Program-made: the position numbers and the translations under genes
Assembly: GCF_024198215.1 (NCBI RefSeq)
Contig: NZ_JAKCFA010000003.1
Coordinates: forward strand, 552,943 to 616,942
Origin: Myxococcus qinghaiensis
Lineage (GTDB): Bacteria; Myxococcota; Myxococcia; Myxococcales; Myxococcaceae
DNA: 64,000 nucleotides
Direction of reading: 5' to 3'
Part shown: piece after piece, positions 17,176 through 27,393 of the stretch
Numbering within the stretch: the stretch's first letter is position 1
Layout: every line of letters begins with the position of its first letter
Notes under the pieces: model-generated
What the model saw: the letters and a program-made list of their open reading frames with translations, nothing else
Told to the model about the DNA's origin: nothing
Databases searched by the model: none

Positions 17176-17586
17176 TCAAGGGGGGACGTCCTCGTTCCGG
17201 GTGTCCCACCACTCCTCGCCGTAGCTGATGAAGATCTGCTCGCCGGGGTGGATGTCCCGCAAGGCGTAGAAGGTGAAGATGTCGCGGTCCGCCGCTCGGT
17301 AGTACGCGGCGGTGGGCTCCTTCGCGTGGTTGTAGAGCATGCCGTAGCCCAGCACGAGCGCGACCCAGTCCCCCGCGGGCTGCTGCTCGCGCTCGCCCCA
17401 GCGAATCTGGAAGACGTAGTCGTCGAGCGGGGGATGCCGCGTGTGCTTCTGCAGCATCTTGAGGTAGCGACACTCCTCGATGAGTTCGCCCGCCTTGATG
17501 AATTCATCGGTGAAGACGCCGAAGCCCCACTCGCAGGGCCGGACCTTCACTCCCGGATGGAGATACAGCGCTTCGCCCGTGTTCAT
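17176..17586 (-). CDS. SET domain protein (putative protein lysine methyltransferase)
   Basis: A 136-residue protein that is almost only a SET domain. The G-x-G-like start is WGFGVFTDEFIKAGELIEE; the middle has LGYGMLYNHAKEP, matching the N-H motif for S-adenosylmethionine binding; the end has HPGEQIFISYGEEWW, the motif with the catalytic tyrosine. SET proteins transfer methyl groups to protein lysines; bacterial examples are sporadic and mostly of unknown target. No pre- or post-SET cysteines are seen. ATG 17586 has AGGG a few bases upstream. The neighbours (PilZ protein, TetR regulator) do not indicate a substrate. Confidence 0.88.
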   Translation of the reverse strand: MNTGEALYLHPGVKVRPCEWGFGVFTDEFIKAGELIEECRYLKMLQKHTRHPPLDDYVFQIRWGEREQQPAGDWVALVLGYGMLYNHAKEPTAAYYRAADRDIFTFYALRDIHPGEQIFISYGEEWWDTRNEDVPP

Positions 17587-17684
17587 GCGTCCCTGCCGCC
17601 GTTGGGACCGGAAAGATGCCGCGTTCCGGGGCGGACGTGAAGGACCGAGCGAAGCCCCCAGGCGCCTTGGAGCCCCCTGCGTCG

Positions 17685-18293
17685 TCAGGCCGGCCAGGCG
17701 AACAGCGCCGTCCGGGCCACGCGCCGCAGCTCCTCGCGACTGGCGCCCGTGGCGGCCTGGACGGACATGCCCTGGGTGACAGTGGTGAAGTAGCGGGCGA
17801 GGTCGGCGCAGTCGACATGGGCCGGCACATCCCCTTCCCGCTGCCCCTGCTCCAGGCGGTCGCGAAGGGCCTTCTCCCCCGCGGCCCTGCGAGCGGCGAG
17901 CTCCTTCTGGATGGGAACAGCGTCCGCCCCGCTCACGAGCGCGCCCTGGACGGTGATGCACCCCCGAGGTCCGCGAGGAAGCGTCTGCGCGTCCGCCAGC
18001 CCGAGCAGCAGGTGTTCCACCGCGGCGCGGGCCGTCGGCAGCGCGAACGCCTGGTGGTAGAGCACCAGGTGGCGCTCCACGTACTTGTCCAACGCCTTGC
18101 GGAACAGCGACTCCTTGTTGCCGAACGCCGCATAGAGGCTGGGGCGGTTGATGCCGAGCTCTTCCGTCAGGTCCGACAGGGAGGTGCCCTCGTACCCCTG
18201 CCGCCAGAACAAGCGCAGCGCACGGTCCAAGGCCTCGTCCACGTCGAAGCCCCGGGGACGCCCCACCTGGGCGGCTGCCGTCTTCGGTTTCAT
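17685..18293 (-). CDS. TetR family transcriptional regulator
   Basis: A 202-residue regulator. The N-terminal helix-turn-helix spans about residues 14-60 (VDEALDRALRLFWRQGYEGTSLSDLTEEL...LYAAFGNKESLFRKAL), the typical TetR signature. The C-terminal ligand-binding half is helical and contains one cysteine in GPRGCITVQG. It is divergent from the SDR oxidoreductase gene, the usual arrangement for a local repressor whose effector is related to the neighbour enzyme's substrate. ATG 18293 gives the standard family start; the frame extends upstream without similarity. Confidence 0.93.
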   Translation of the reverse strand: MKPKTAAAQVGRPRGFDVDEALDRALRLFWRQGYEGTSLSDLTEELGINRPSLYAAFGNKESLFRKALDKYVERHLVLYHQAFALPTARAAVEHLLLGLADAQTLPRGPRGCITVQGALVSGADAVPIQKELAARRAAGEKALRDRLEQGQREGDVPAHVDCADLARYFTTVTQGMSVQAATGASREELRRVARTALFAWPA

Positions 18294-18313
18294 ACCGTTC
18301 GATACTAATCCCC

Positions 18314-18343
18314 TTGACGGCTCCCGGCCAGCGGCTCTACATC
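18314..18343 (+). promoter_or_regulatory. Weak sigma-70-like promoter before the SDR gene
   Basis: TTGACG at 18314-18319 and TACATC at 18338-18343, 18 bases apart, partly match -35 and -10 consensus. The operator-like palindrome begins directly after. About 80 bases separate it from the ATG at 18427 or 18457. Confidence 0.3.
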
Positions 18344-18359
18344 TATACCAATCGGTATA
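18344..18359. promoter_or_regulatory. Operator-like palindrome for the divergent TetR regulator
   Basis: TATACC-AATC-GGTATA, a perfect 6-base inverted repeat with a 4-base centre, in the gap between the TetR and SDR genes. Partial copies of the ATACC half-site occur at 18292 (ATACCGTTCGATAC) and 18420 (ATACCGATGAGTAC), close to the two start codons. The AT-rich composition stands out in this GC-rich DNA. Binding by the adjacent TetR protein is inferred. Confidence 0.6.
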
Positions 18360-18456
18360 CATCCTCAGGTCCCTGCCCGCGCGGACCCGCGCTCGGCGCG
18401 CCTGGGGTGCGCCCAATTAAATACCGATGAGTACACAACCACAAGGATGGATGGAC

Positions 18457-19206
18457 ATGGCCAGGAAGCTCGCAGGGAAGGTGGCGTTGGTGACGGGTGG
18501 CTCTCGGGGGATTGGCGCGGCGACGGCGCGGGCGCTCGCGGAGGACGGTGCGGATGTGGCCATCAGCTACGTGGCGGCGGCCGACAAGGCTCAGGCGCTG
18601 GTGAAGGAGTTGGAGGCGCTGGGGGTTCGTGCGGCGGCGTTCAAGGCGGACCAGGGACAGGCCACGGAAGTCACGGCGCTCGTCCAGGCCGTCGCCCAGC
18701 GCTTCGGCCGGCTGGACATCCTGGTCAACAACGCGGGCATCGGAGTGCAGGGCCCGGTGGACAACCCTGGCAATGACCTGGCGGCGTTCGAGCGGCAGCA
18801 CCACGTCAACGTCACCGGCGTCATCACCGCCATCCGCGAGGCGGTGAAGGTGATGGGCGAGGGAGGCCGCATCATCACCGTCGGCTCGGGGCTCGCCGCG
18901 CGCGTGGGATTCGCCGGCATGGCGGACTACACGGCGACGAAGTCCGCGGTGGTCGGCTACACCAAGGGCGCGGCGAGAGATTTGGGCCCCCGGGGCATCA
19001 CCATCAACGTGGTGCAGCCCGGCTTCACGGACACGGACATGGCCGTGGGGCTGGAGCCCATCAAACCGGCCATCAACTCGACCATCGCCCTGGGACGCTT
19101 CGCCCGCCCCGAGGAGATTGCCGCGAGCATCGCGTTCCTCGCCAGCCCTGGCGCCGCGTACATCACCGGCGCGGTCATCGACGTCGACGGAGGCCTCGGA
19201 GCGTAA
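18457..19206 (+). CDS. SDR family oxidoreductase
   Basis: A short-chain dehydrogenase/reductase of about 249 residues counting from MARKLAGKVALVTGG. The cofactor loop is TGGSRGIG, followed by NNAG in LDILVNNAGIG, the catalytic serine in TVGSGLAA, and Y-x-x-x-K in DYTATKSAVV. C-terminal YITGAVIDVDGG closes the classical SDR fold. The presence of an Arg after the glycine loop and a basic residue pattern suggests NADP(H), as in 3-oxoacyl-ACP reductase-like members. An alternative start at ATG 18427 adds ten residues and overlaps a possible operator half-site. It is probably repressed by the divergent TetR protein; substrate unknown. Confidence 0.92.
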   Translation: MARKLAGKVALVTGGSRGIGAATARALAEDGADVAISYVAAADKAQALVKELEALGVRAAAFKADQGQATEVTALVQAVAQRFGRLDILVNNAGIGVQGPVDNPGNDLAAFERQHHVNVTGVITAIREAVKVMGEGGRIITVGSGLAARVGFAGMADYTATKSAVVGYTKGAARDLGPRGITINVVQPGFTDTDMAVGLEPIKPAINSTIALGRFARPEEIAASIAFLASPGAAYITGAVIDVDGGLGA

Positions 19207-19543
19207 GGTTCACGCCACCACCCTGAAGACCTAAGCAGGTCGCCTAATGTTCCTGAACGAACCAGGGCAGAGCGGAAGCAGGCAAGGCACCCGCATCCGT
19301 CTCGGAACTTGTGGCTACCCACTTAGGTATTCCTCGCACGGGCCCACGGCATGGACGGACACCGTTCCGCCCGGCCCTGGAGCCTCGGAGGGCGGGCCCC
19401 CGCGCTTCGCGCCTTGCCACGGACCAAGGCGCCCACCGGAACAGTCCCACGCGCGATGGGCTCCGAGGCTTCAATGCCATCTGGAGCCTGGGGCCGCCCA
19501 TGGGGCCAGCACGCGCTCGGCGTGCCGCCCCAGTCGGAACGCC
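19207..19543. other. Intergenic region after the SDR gene
   Basis: The two flanking genes converge here. A small hairpin GACCT-AAGC-AGGTC at 19228-19241 may be the end of the SDR transcript. The rest has several chance open frames on both strands, but none with a ribosome binding site or recognisable protein. I see nothing further in it. Confidence 0.4.
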
Positions 19544-20848
19544 CTACTCCACCCGCTCGCGCACCAGCGGACGGGGCGCGGGGGCGGCATCGCCGAAGTG
19601 GTACGCGGCCACCAGCCGGGCCTTCACCCCCTCCACGGGGGCCTCGTCGTTGTAGTGCACGCGCACCACGGGCTCGCCCTTCGTCACCGCTTCGCCCGTC
19701 TTCTTCAAGAGGGTGAAGCCCACGGCCGGGTCGATCTTGCTGTCCACCCGCTGACGGCCCGCGCCCAGCGCCACGCCCGCCAGGCCCACGCCCTCCGTGT
19801 CGATGCCCGTCACATACCCATCCCGGGGCGCGACAACGTCCACCGTGGAGCGCGCCTGGGGCAACAGCGAGTAGTCGTCGATGGAGCGCGGGTCTCCCCC
19901 CTGCGACAGGACGATCTCCTTCAGCTTGCGCAGCGCGCTGCCGTCCTCCACGGACTTGCGCAGCTTCTCGCGCGCCTCGTCCACGGTGGCGGCCTTCTTG
20001 CCGAGCACCAGCATCTCCGCCGTCAGCGCGTAGGTGATTTCGGTGTAGTCGTCCGGGGCCTCGCCGCGGAGCATGTCCACCGCCTCCATCACCTCCAGCG
20101 CGTTGCCCACCTTGCGCCCGAGCGGCTGGTCCATGTCCGTCAGCAGCGCCACGACCTTGCGCCCCATCTCCGCGCCCAGGCCAATCATCGTCCGGGCGAG
20201 CGTGCGGGCATCCTCGTCGCGCTTCATGAACGCGCCGCTGCCCACCTTCACGTCCAGCACCAGCGCGTCGATGCCCTCCGCCAGCTTCTTGCTCATGATG
20301 GAGGACGCAATCAGCGGGATGCAGTCCACCGTCGCCGTCACATCACGCAGCGCGTAGAGCTTCTTGTCCGCGGGTGCCACCTGCGCCGTCTGGCCAATCA
20401 GGCAGCAGCCGACCTCGCGCACCAGCCGGCGGTACTCGGCCGTCGACAGGTTCACATTGAAGCCCGGAATGGACTCCAGCTTGTCCAGCGTCCCGCCCGT
20501 GTGGCCCAGGCCCCGGCCCGAAATCATCGGCACCGGCACCCCGCATGCGGCGGCCAGGGGGGCCAGGCTGAGCGACACCTTGTCGCCCACGCCACCCGTC
20601 GAGTGTTTGTCCACCTTCACCGCCGGGGTGTCGGACAGGTCCAGCACCTCGCCGGACTCCAGCATGGCGCGCGCCCAGGCGCCCAGCTCCCGGGAGTCCA
20701 GCCCCCGGAAGAAGATGGCCATGCACATGGCCGCCATCTGGTAGTCCGCCACCGTCCCCGCCGTATACGCCTGGATGAACGCGAGGATGTCCGCCGGCTC
20801 CAGCCGGCCTCCGTCCCGCTTCGACTTGATGAGCTCGTAGGGTTGCAC
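19544..20848 (-). CDS. deoA: Thymidine / pyrimidine-nucleoside phosphorylase
   Basis: A 434-residue enzyme that splits (deoxy)uridine and thymidine with phosphate into base and (deoxy)ribose-1-phosphate. Hallmarks are VDKHSTGGVGDK (residues 79-90, phosphate site), the family signature SGRGLGHTGGT at 110-120, and SSIMSKKLAEG further on. Length matches bacterial DeoA/Pdp. GTG 20848 (VQPYELIKSKRDG) fits the normal family N-terminus; no better codon is close. It is divergent from the BMP-type nucleoside importer with 78 bases between, so import and phosphorolysis are likely co-regulated. DeoA and the broader Pdp cannot be separated with certainty. Confidence 0.95.
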   Translation of the reverse strand: MQPYELIKSKRDGGRLEPADILAFIQAYTAGTVADYQMAAMCMAIFFRGLDSRELGAWARAMLESGEVLDLSDTPAVKVDKHSTGGVGDKVSLSLAPLAAACGVPVPMISGRGLGHTGGTLDKLESIPGFNVNLSTAEYRRLVREVGCCLIGQTAQVAPADKKLYALRDVTATVDCIPLIASSIMSKKLAEGIDALVLDVKVGSGAFMKRDEDARTLARTMIGLGAEMGRKVVALLTDMDQPLGRKVGNALEVMEAVDMLRGEAPDDYTEITYALTAEMLVLGKKAATVDEAREKLRKSVEDGSALRKLKEIVLSQGGDPRSIDDYSLLPQARSTVDVVAPRDGYVTGIDTEGVGLAGVALGAGRQRVDSKIDPAVGFTLLKKTGEAVTKGEPVVRVHYNDEAPVEGVKARLVAAYHFGDAAPAPRPLVRERVE

Positions 20849-20926
20849 GGGGACTGCCCATACCAGGAACCCGGGCCCCCATGCACTTCCGCGAAAGGCG
20901 CCGCCGCATCTGGTAGATAGCCAGCC

Positions 20927-22116
20927 ATGACGCTTCGCCTTCAGGTCCTCGCCCTCACGGCGCTCCTCTGCGCCTGTACCAAGCAGAAGGAAGAGACGCC
21001 CCCCTCCGGCGCTCCGGCCCCCGCCTCCGCTCAGCAGGAGGCGAAGAAGCCCCTCCCAGTGGGCCTCGTCATCGACGTGGGCGGCCGGGGTGACCACTCG
21101 TTCAACGACGCCGCGCTGCGCGGCCTGGAGCTGTGGGCCGCCGGCAAGCGCTACGAGGGCGGCAAGTACGTGGACGCCACGCCGGACGACGTGCGCAAGT
21201 CCCTGCCCGGCCACCTGTCCTCCATCGCCGCCACCCTCCAGCCGCTGCCCATCCAGCCCGTCGTCCTCCAGAGCAAGGCCCAGGAGGACTACATCCCCAA
21301 CCTCCAGCTCCTCGTGGACCGGGGCGCCCAGCTCACCATCGGCAACGGCTACATGCTGGCCAACGCCGTGCGCACGTCGGCCCAGGAGAACCCCCAGGCC
21401 CGCTTCCTGCTCATCGACAGCCAGGTGCTGGACGCCCAGGGCAAGACGCTGCGGCTGCCCAACGTGCGCACCGTCCTCTTCAAGGAGCACGAGGGCAGCT
21501 TCCTCGTGGGCGCGCTCGCGGGCCTCGTCACGAAGACGAACAAGGTGGGCTTCGTGGGCGGCATCGAGGTGCCCCTCATCCAGCGCTTCGAGGTCGGCTA
21601 TCGCGCCGGCGTGAAGACGACGAAGCCCGAGGCCGCCCAGGCCCTGATGTCCGTCTATACGGGCAGCTTCAACGACATGGCCGCGGGCAAGCAGGTGGCA
21701 CAGGACCTCATCGCCAAGGGCGCGGACGTCATCTTCCACGCGGCGGGCTCGGACGGCATCGGCGTCATCCAGGCGGTGAAGGAGGCGCGTGCCACCGGCA
21801 AGAACGTGTACGCCATCGGCGTGGACTCGGACCAGTCGCACGTGGCGCCGGAGGCCATCCTCACCTCCATGCTGAAGCACACGGACCTGGTCGTGTATCA
21901 GGCGGCGAAGGACCTGGTGGACGGCAAGTTCACCGCCACCGAGCTGCTGCTGGGCCTCAAGGAGAACGCCGTGGCCATGGCCGAGGTGCGCGTGGACTTC
22001 CCCGGCAAGGCGGAGGCGCTCCAGAAGGTGGAGGCGCTGCGCCAGCGCGTCATCTCCGGACAGCTCCAGGTGCCTTCCGTCCCGGCGGACCTCGCCACCT
22101 TCCAGGCCGCCGCGCC

Positions 22117-22120
<4 letters not shown>
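20927..22120 (+). CDS. BMP family substrate-binding lipoprotein (nucleoside importer)
   Basis: A 397-residue periplasmic lipoprotein: MTLRLQVLALTALLCAC gives a signal with lipobox LCAC, lipidation at Cys17. The mature part is a Bmp/PnrA-type binding protein: VGLVIDVGGRGDHSFNDAA at the N-lobe, then KVGFVGGIEVPLIQRFEVGYRAG and FHAAGSDGIGVIQA, with VYAIGVDSDQSHVAP near the end, all typical of nucleoside-binding members such as PnrA/BmpA. It precedes its ATPase and two permease genes, with overlapping ends, and is divergent from a nucleoside phosphorylase, which supports nucleoside uptake. Confidence 0.94.
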
Positions 22121-23800
<1,680 letters not shown>

Positions 23801-23808
<8 letters not shown>

Positions 23809-24946
23809 GCGGACACGGCAGGCCCTGCCCTCGGTGCTGTCGGTGCTGCTGTCGCTCCTGGTGTGCTGGATGCTCATCGCCTTCAGCCGGGACATGGACG
23901 GCATGGCCACCGCCACGGCGGCCTATCTCCAGATGCTCTGGGGCGGCGTGGGTGATTGGCCCCGCTTCCTCGACGGCGCCCCCGCCACCGTGCTCACCCG
24001 GCCTCTGGGCGAAGCGGCGATGAAGGCCGCGCTGCTCACCCTCACCGGCCTGTCCGTGGCGGTGGCCTTCAAGGTGGGCCTGTTCAACATCGGCGCCCAG
24101 GGACAGATGCTGCTCGGCGCGCTCGCGGCCGCGGTGGTGGGCGCGCACCTGGCCCTGCCCGGCGCGCTGCACATCCCGGCCGCGCTCCTCGCCGCCGCAC
24201 TGGCCGGAGGCGCCTGGGCGGGAATCGCCGGCGCGCTCAAGCTCTACCGGGGCGTGCACGAGGTCATCTCCACCATCATGCTCAACTGGGTGGCGGTGCG
24301 GCTGGTGGACAACTGGCTCGTCGTGGGCCCCCTGCGCGGCGTGGCCGAGGCCGGCGCGTCCATCACCGGCACCGCCGAAATCCACCCCACCGCGACGCTT
24401 CCGCGCCTGCTGGGAGACATGTCCCGCCTCAACCTGGGCTTCGTCATCGCCGCCCTCGCCGCCGTGGCGGTGTGGGCGTGGCTGACGCGCACCCGCTCCG
24501 GCTTCGAGACGCGCGCGGTGGGCCTGGGTGACGAGGCGGCGCGCGCCGCGGGCATCCCCGTGGCACGGCGCGCGGGGCTGGCCATGGCCCTGGCCGGAGC
24601 GCTGGCGGGGCTCGCCGGCGCGGTGCTGGTGCTGGGCACCGAGGGCCGCTACCCGGGCACGCTGGGCGCGCCCTATGGCTTCGACGGCATCGCCATCGCG
24701 CTCATCGGCAACAACCATCCGCTGGGCGTGGGCGCCGCGGCCCTCTTCTTCGGCGTGCTGCGCGCGGGTGGCACGCGCATGCAGCTGCTCGACGTGCACA
24801 AGAGCTTCCCCGAGCTCATCCAGGGCCTCGCGCTGCTCTTCGTGGCCGGACGCCTCATCTGGCTGGCCGCGCTGCGCCGTCGGAGCGCACCGAAGCCCGC
24901 CACGGCCGCGCCGCCCGCTCCCGCCGCGCAGGTGCCCCATGCTTGA
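23801..24946 (+). CDS. Nucleoside ABC importer permease 1
   Basis: A 381-residue integral membrane protein of the branched-chain/ribose-type permease family (BPD_transp_2), like YufP/NupB. About ten hydrophobic helices are visible. FKVGLFNIGAQGQMLLGALAAA and HEVISTIMLNWVAV match the conserved segments of nucleoside permeases, and GFDGIAIALIGNNHPLGVGAAALFFG the later one. ATG 23801 overlaps the ATPase end by 8 bases. It pairs with the second permease to form a heterodimeric channel in the inner membrane. Confidence 0.94.
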
Positions 24947-25868
24947 AATCCTCCACCGGCTGCTGTTCGCCACGCTGGACGCGGCCCCCGCGCTCGTCTT
25001 CGCCGCCCTGGGCGCGGTGCTCTCCGAGCGCGCGGGCGTCGTCGCCGTGGGCGTGGAGGGGATGATGCGCGTGGGCGCCTTCTGCGCCGCGGTGGCCGCG
25101 CTCGTCATGCCCACGCCCGCGGCCGTCGGAATCGGCATGCTCGCGGGCGCGGCGCTGGCGGCGGTGCATGGCTTCCTGTGCATCCGCTGGCGCTCGGACC
25201 AGGTGGTCTCCGGCATCGCCCTCAACCTGGTGGCCCTGGCCGGAGGGACGTTCCTGCTCGAGACGCACTTCGGGCCCAACGGGACGCCGCCCATCCAACA
25301 GCTCCAGCCCCTCCACTGGCCGGAGCTCGCCTCGGTGCCCCTGCTGGGCGCGCTCTCCGGCCATGCGGCCCCCACGTACCTCGCGCTGCTGTTGCCCCTG
25401 CTGCTCCAGGGCATGCTGACCCGCACGCCCCTGGGCCTGCGCCTGCGCGCGGTGGGCGACAAACCCCACGCGGTGGCCACCCTGGGTCTTTCCGTTCCCG
25501 CATTGAGGTGGGGCGCGGTGCTGGGCGGAGGACTGCTCGCGGGCCTGGGCGGCGCGGTGCTCTCCACCACCGTGTTGGACCGCTTCGAGCAACACACGCC
25601 CGCGGGCCTGGGCTTCATGGCCCTGGCCGCCATGGTGTTCGGCCGCTGGACACCCCTGGGCGCCTTCGCCGCCGCGGCCTTCTTCGCCTTCGGCAACGCG
25701 CTGCGAATCGGCCTGGCCTCCAGCGCCCCGGGCCTCCTGGACGTGGTGCCCCAGGGCGTCCTGCTCGCCCTGCCCTACCTGCTGACCCTCCTGGTCCTCA
25801 CCTTCCAGGGCCAGCGCAACAGCACCCCGGCCTCACTCGGCGTCCCATACGAGCAGGAGTCCCGCTGA
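24939..25868 (+). CDS. Nucleoside ABC importer permease 2
   Basis: A 309-residue membrane protein of the same family as the preceding permease, like YufQ/NupC. Conserved parts are LSERAGVVAVGVEGMMRVGAF, WRSDQVVSGIALNLVALAGG and GLGFMALAAMVFGRWTPLGA, the latter typical of the shorter partner. Around eight to ten helices are predicted. ATG 24939 overlaps the preceding gene by 8 bases. It is the last gene of the importer operon; 20 bases after its stop lies a 26-base palindrome. Confidence 0.94.
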   Translation: MLEILHRLLFATLDAAPALVFAALGAVLSERAGVVAVGVEGMMRVGAFCAAVAALVMPTPAAVGIGMLAGAALAAVHGFLCIRWRSDQVVSGIALNLVALAGGTFLLETHFGPNGTPPIQQLQPLHWPELASVPLLGALSGHAAPTYLALLLPLLLQGMLTRTPLGLRLRAVGDKPHAVATLGLSVPALRWGAVLGGGLLAGLGGAVLSTTVLDRFEQHTPAGLGFMALAAMVFGRWTPLGAFAAAAFFAFGNALRIGLASSAPGLLDVVPQGVLLALPYLLTLLVLTFQGQRNSTPASLGVPYEQESR

Positions 25869-26216
25869 GGTCAGCCGATTCACTAGAGTCATTCTATACC
25901 CGGGTATAGAATGATTCCTGGTCAGAAGTGACCCCTAGGTGTCGGATGGCCAACGTCGCCTCGTTCGAATGGTGGAGAAAGACGACACTCCAACCCCCTG
26001 CGGTTATTGAAACGAACTCCGGGTTTCTCCGGGATTGAGACACAGGGCGTCGGAAAGCACGGCGGCACAGGCCTCGCATATAGAGGCCAGGTCGGACCGC
26101 GCCGGAATGGAATCAGGCCACCGGGGGGAGGCTTCATCCAATCTGACGCAAGGTCCGGAGGGACTCCTTGTGAAACCCGGGCCCGGTCGGTCCGGTCAAC
26201 ACGGCGGGGGTGGGTG
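25869..26216. other. Intergenic region before the hybrid regulator
   Basis: A 348-base gap that contains a perfect 26-base palindrome at its left end and otherwise unremarkable sequence of lower GC than the genes around it. Chance frames on both strands lack ribosome binding sites. The promoter of the regulator gene at 26217 should be here, but I cannot place it reliably. Confidence 0.4.
25889..25914. promoter_or_regulatory. Perfect 26-base palindrome
   Basis: The left half is TCATTCTATACCC and the right half is its exact reverse complement, with no loop. It sits 20 bases after the importer operon and about 300 bases before the next gene. A terminator would normally have a loop and a T run, and neither is present, so a protein-binding dyad is more likely. 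An 11-base part (TCTATACCCGG) recurs near 58611 before the S41 protease gene. Confidence 0.6.
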
Positions 26217-27371
26217 ATGCTCGATACGACGGGAACGACCGAAACGTACAGACCCCGCGTGTTGGCGGTGGACGTGGAGTCAGAAGGCATGGAGCGGCTC
26301 TGCTCCATCCTGGCCCCCGCGGGCTACGACGTCCTCACGGCACGTGGGCCGGCGGCCCGTCAGGCCGCGGACCTGGTGCTGCTGGACGTGGAGCGTCCGG
26401 GGACGGACGGGCTGGCGACGTACCGAAGGCTCCTGACGGAGCTGGGTGCGCCCTCGGTGCCGGTGCTGATGCTCACCCGCAGGGCGGACCGCCAGACGCG
26501 GCGACAGGTGCTGGAAGCCGGAGTGGATGATCTGCTGACGACGGAGCCGTTGGACCCGCTGGAGCTCAAGGTCCGCGTGCACACGCTGCTGGAGCTCAAG
26601 GCGCACCGCGAGCGCGGTGGGCAGCGGGCCGAAGAGCTGTTGGACCCGCGCACCCGCTGGGTGGAGATGGAGCGGCTGGCGCGCGTGGGCACGCTGGCGG
26701 CGGACGTCGCCCAGAACCTGGGCCACATCGGCGAGGGCCTCCAGAGCGCGCTGGGGCACGTGCGCGAGCGCGCCATGCAGGGCCTGCCTCCGGACGTGGA
26801 GGAGCTCAAGAAGCTGGGCGTCGCCGGCGAGCAGATGCGGCTGTACGGCCAGCACCTCCTGTCGCTCGGCCCCTCGAACCCCAAGGACATCCAGCGCTTC
26901 GACTTGCGGGAGCTGGTCCCCGTCGTCGTGGAGCGCATGCGGGGCAACGGCCGGCTGGGCACGGCCGAGGTGACGGTGGTGCTGCCCGAGGACCCCATCG
27001 CCGTCGTCTTCAACCGCCGCCAGCTGGAGCAGGTGGTGGTGGAGATGCTGGCCAACGCGGCGGAGGCGGTGGAGGACGTGATGGACCGTCCTCGTCGCAT
27101 CCACGTGGGCGTGGAGCTGCCGGACATGTTCGGCGACTTCGGCCCGCGCCTCTTCGTCAAGGACACGGGCATCGGCATCTTCGAGGACGAGCTGCAGGCC
27201 GTCTTCGAGCCCTACTACACGACGAAGCCGCCGGAGAAGGGCGCCGGGCTGGGCCTCACCGTGGCGCGCGCCCTGGTGGAGTCCATGGGCGGCAAGCTGA
27301 CGGTGCAGAGCCGCGTCAACCTGGGCAGCACCTTCACGCTGGAGCTGCCCGAGCAGACGTCCTCCTGGTAG
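26217..27371 (+). CDS. Degenerate receiver + histidine-kinase-like hybrid
   Basis: A 384-residue soluble protein. The receiver domain (residues about 12-128) keeps phospho-acceptor D57 in LVLLDVERPG but has lost one acidic residue (VDVES instead of a DD pair) and the conserved lysine (T-E-P at 109-111 instead of K-P). The DHp region reads VGTLAADVAQNLGH, where the normal H of A-H-E-x-N is Q166. The ATPase domain looks complete: EMLANAAEAVED (N box), DTGIGI (G1) and KGAGLGLTVAR (G2). So ATP binding is likely kept while ordinary autophosphorylation is doubtful; H170 four residues on is a possible substitute. ATG 26217 is preceded by GGGGGT. Confidence 0.88.
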   Translation: MLDTTGTTETYRPRVLAVDVESEGMERLCSILAPAGYDVLTARGPAARQAADLVLLDVERPGTDGLATYRRLLTELGAPSVPVLMLTRRADRQTRRQVLEAGVDDLLTTEPLDPLELKVRVHTLLELKAHRERGGQRAEELLDPRTRWVEMERLARVGTLAADVAQNLGHIGEGLQSALGHVRERAMQGLPPDVEELKKLGVAGEQMRLYGQHLLSLGPSNPKDIQRFDLRELVPVVVERMRGNGRLGTAEVTVVLPEDPIAVVFNRRQLEQVVVEMLANAAEAVEDVMDRPRRIHVGVELPDMFGDFGPRLFVKDTGIGIFEDELQAVFEPYYTTKPPEKGAGLGLTVARALVESMGGKLTVQSRVNLGSTFTLELPEQTSSW

Positions 27372-27393
27372 GCCCCCGAGCCGGCGCGCCGCT

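Noticed and set aside
25889..25914. 26-base palindrome as an intrinsic terminator
   Set aside because: No loop and no T run. Kept as a putative binding site, though it could still help end the importer transcript.
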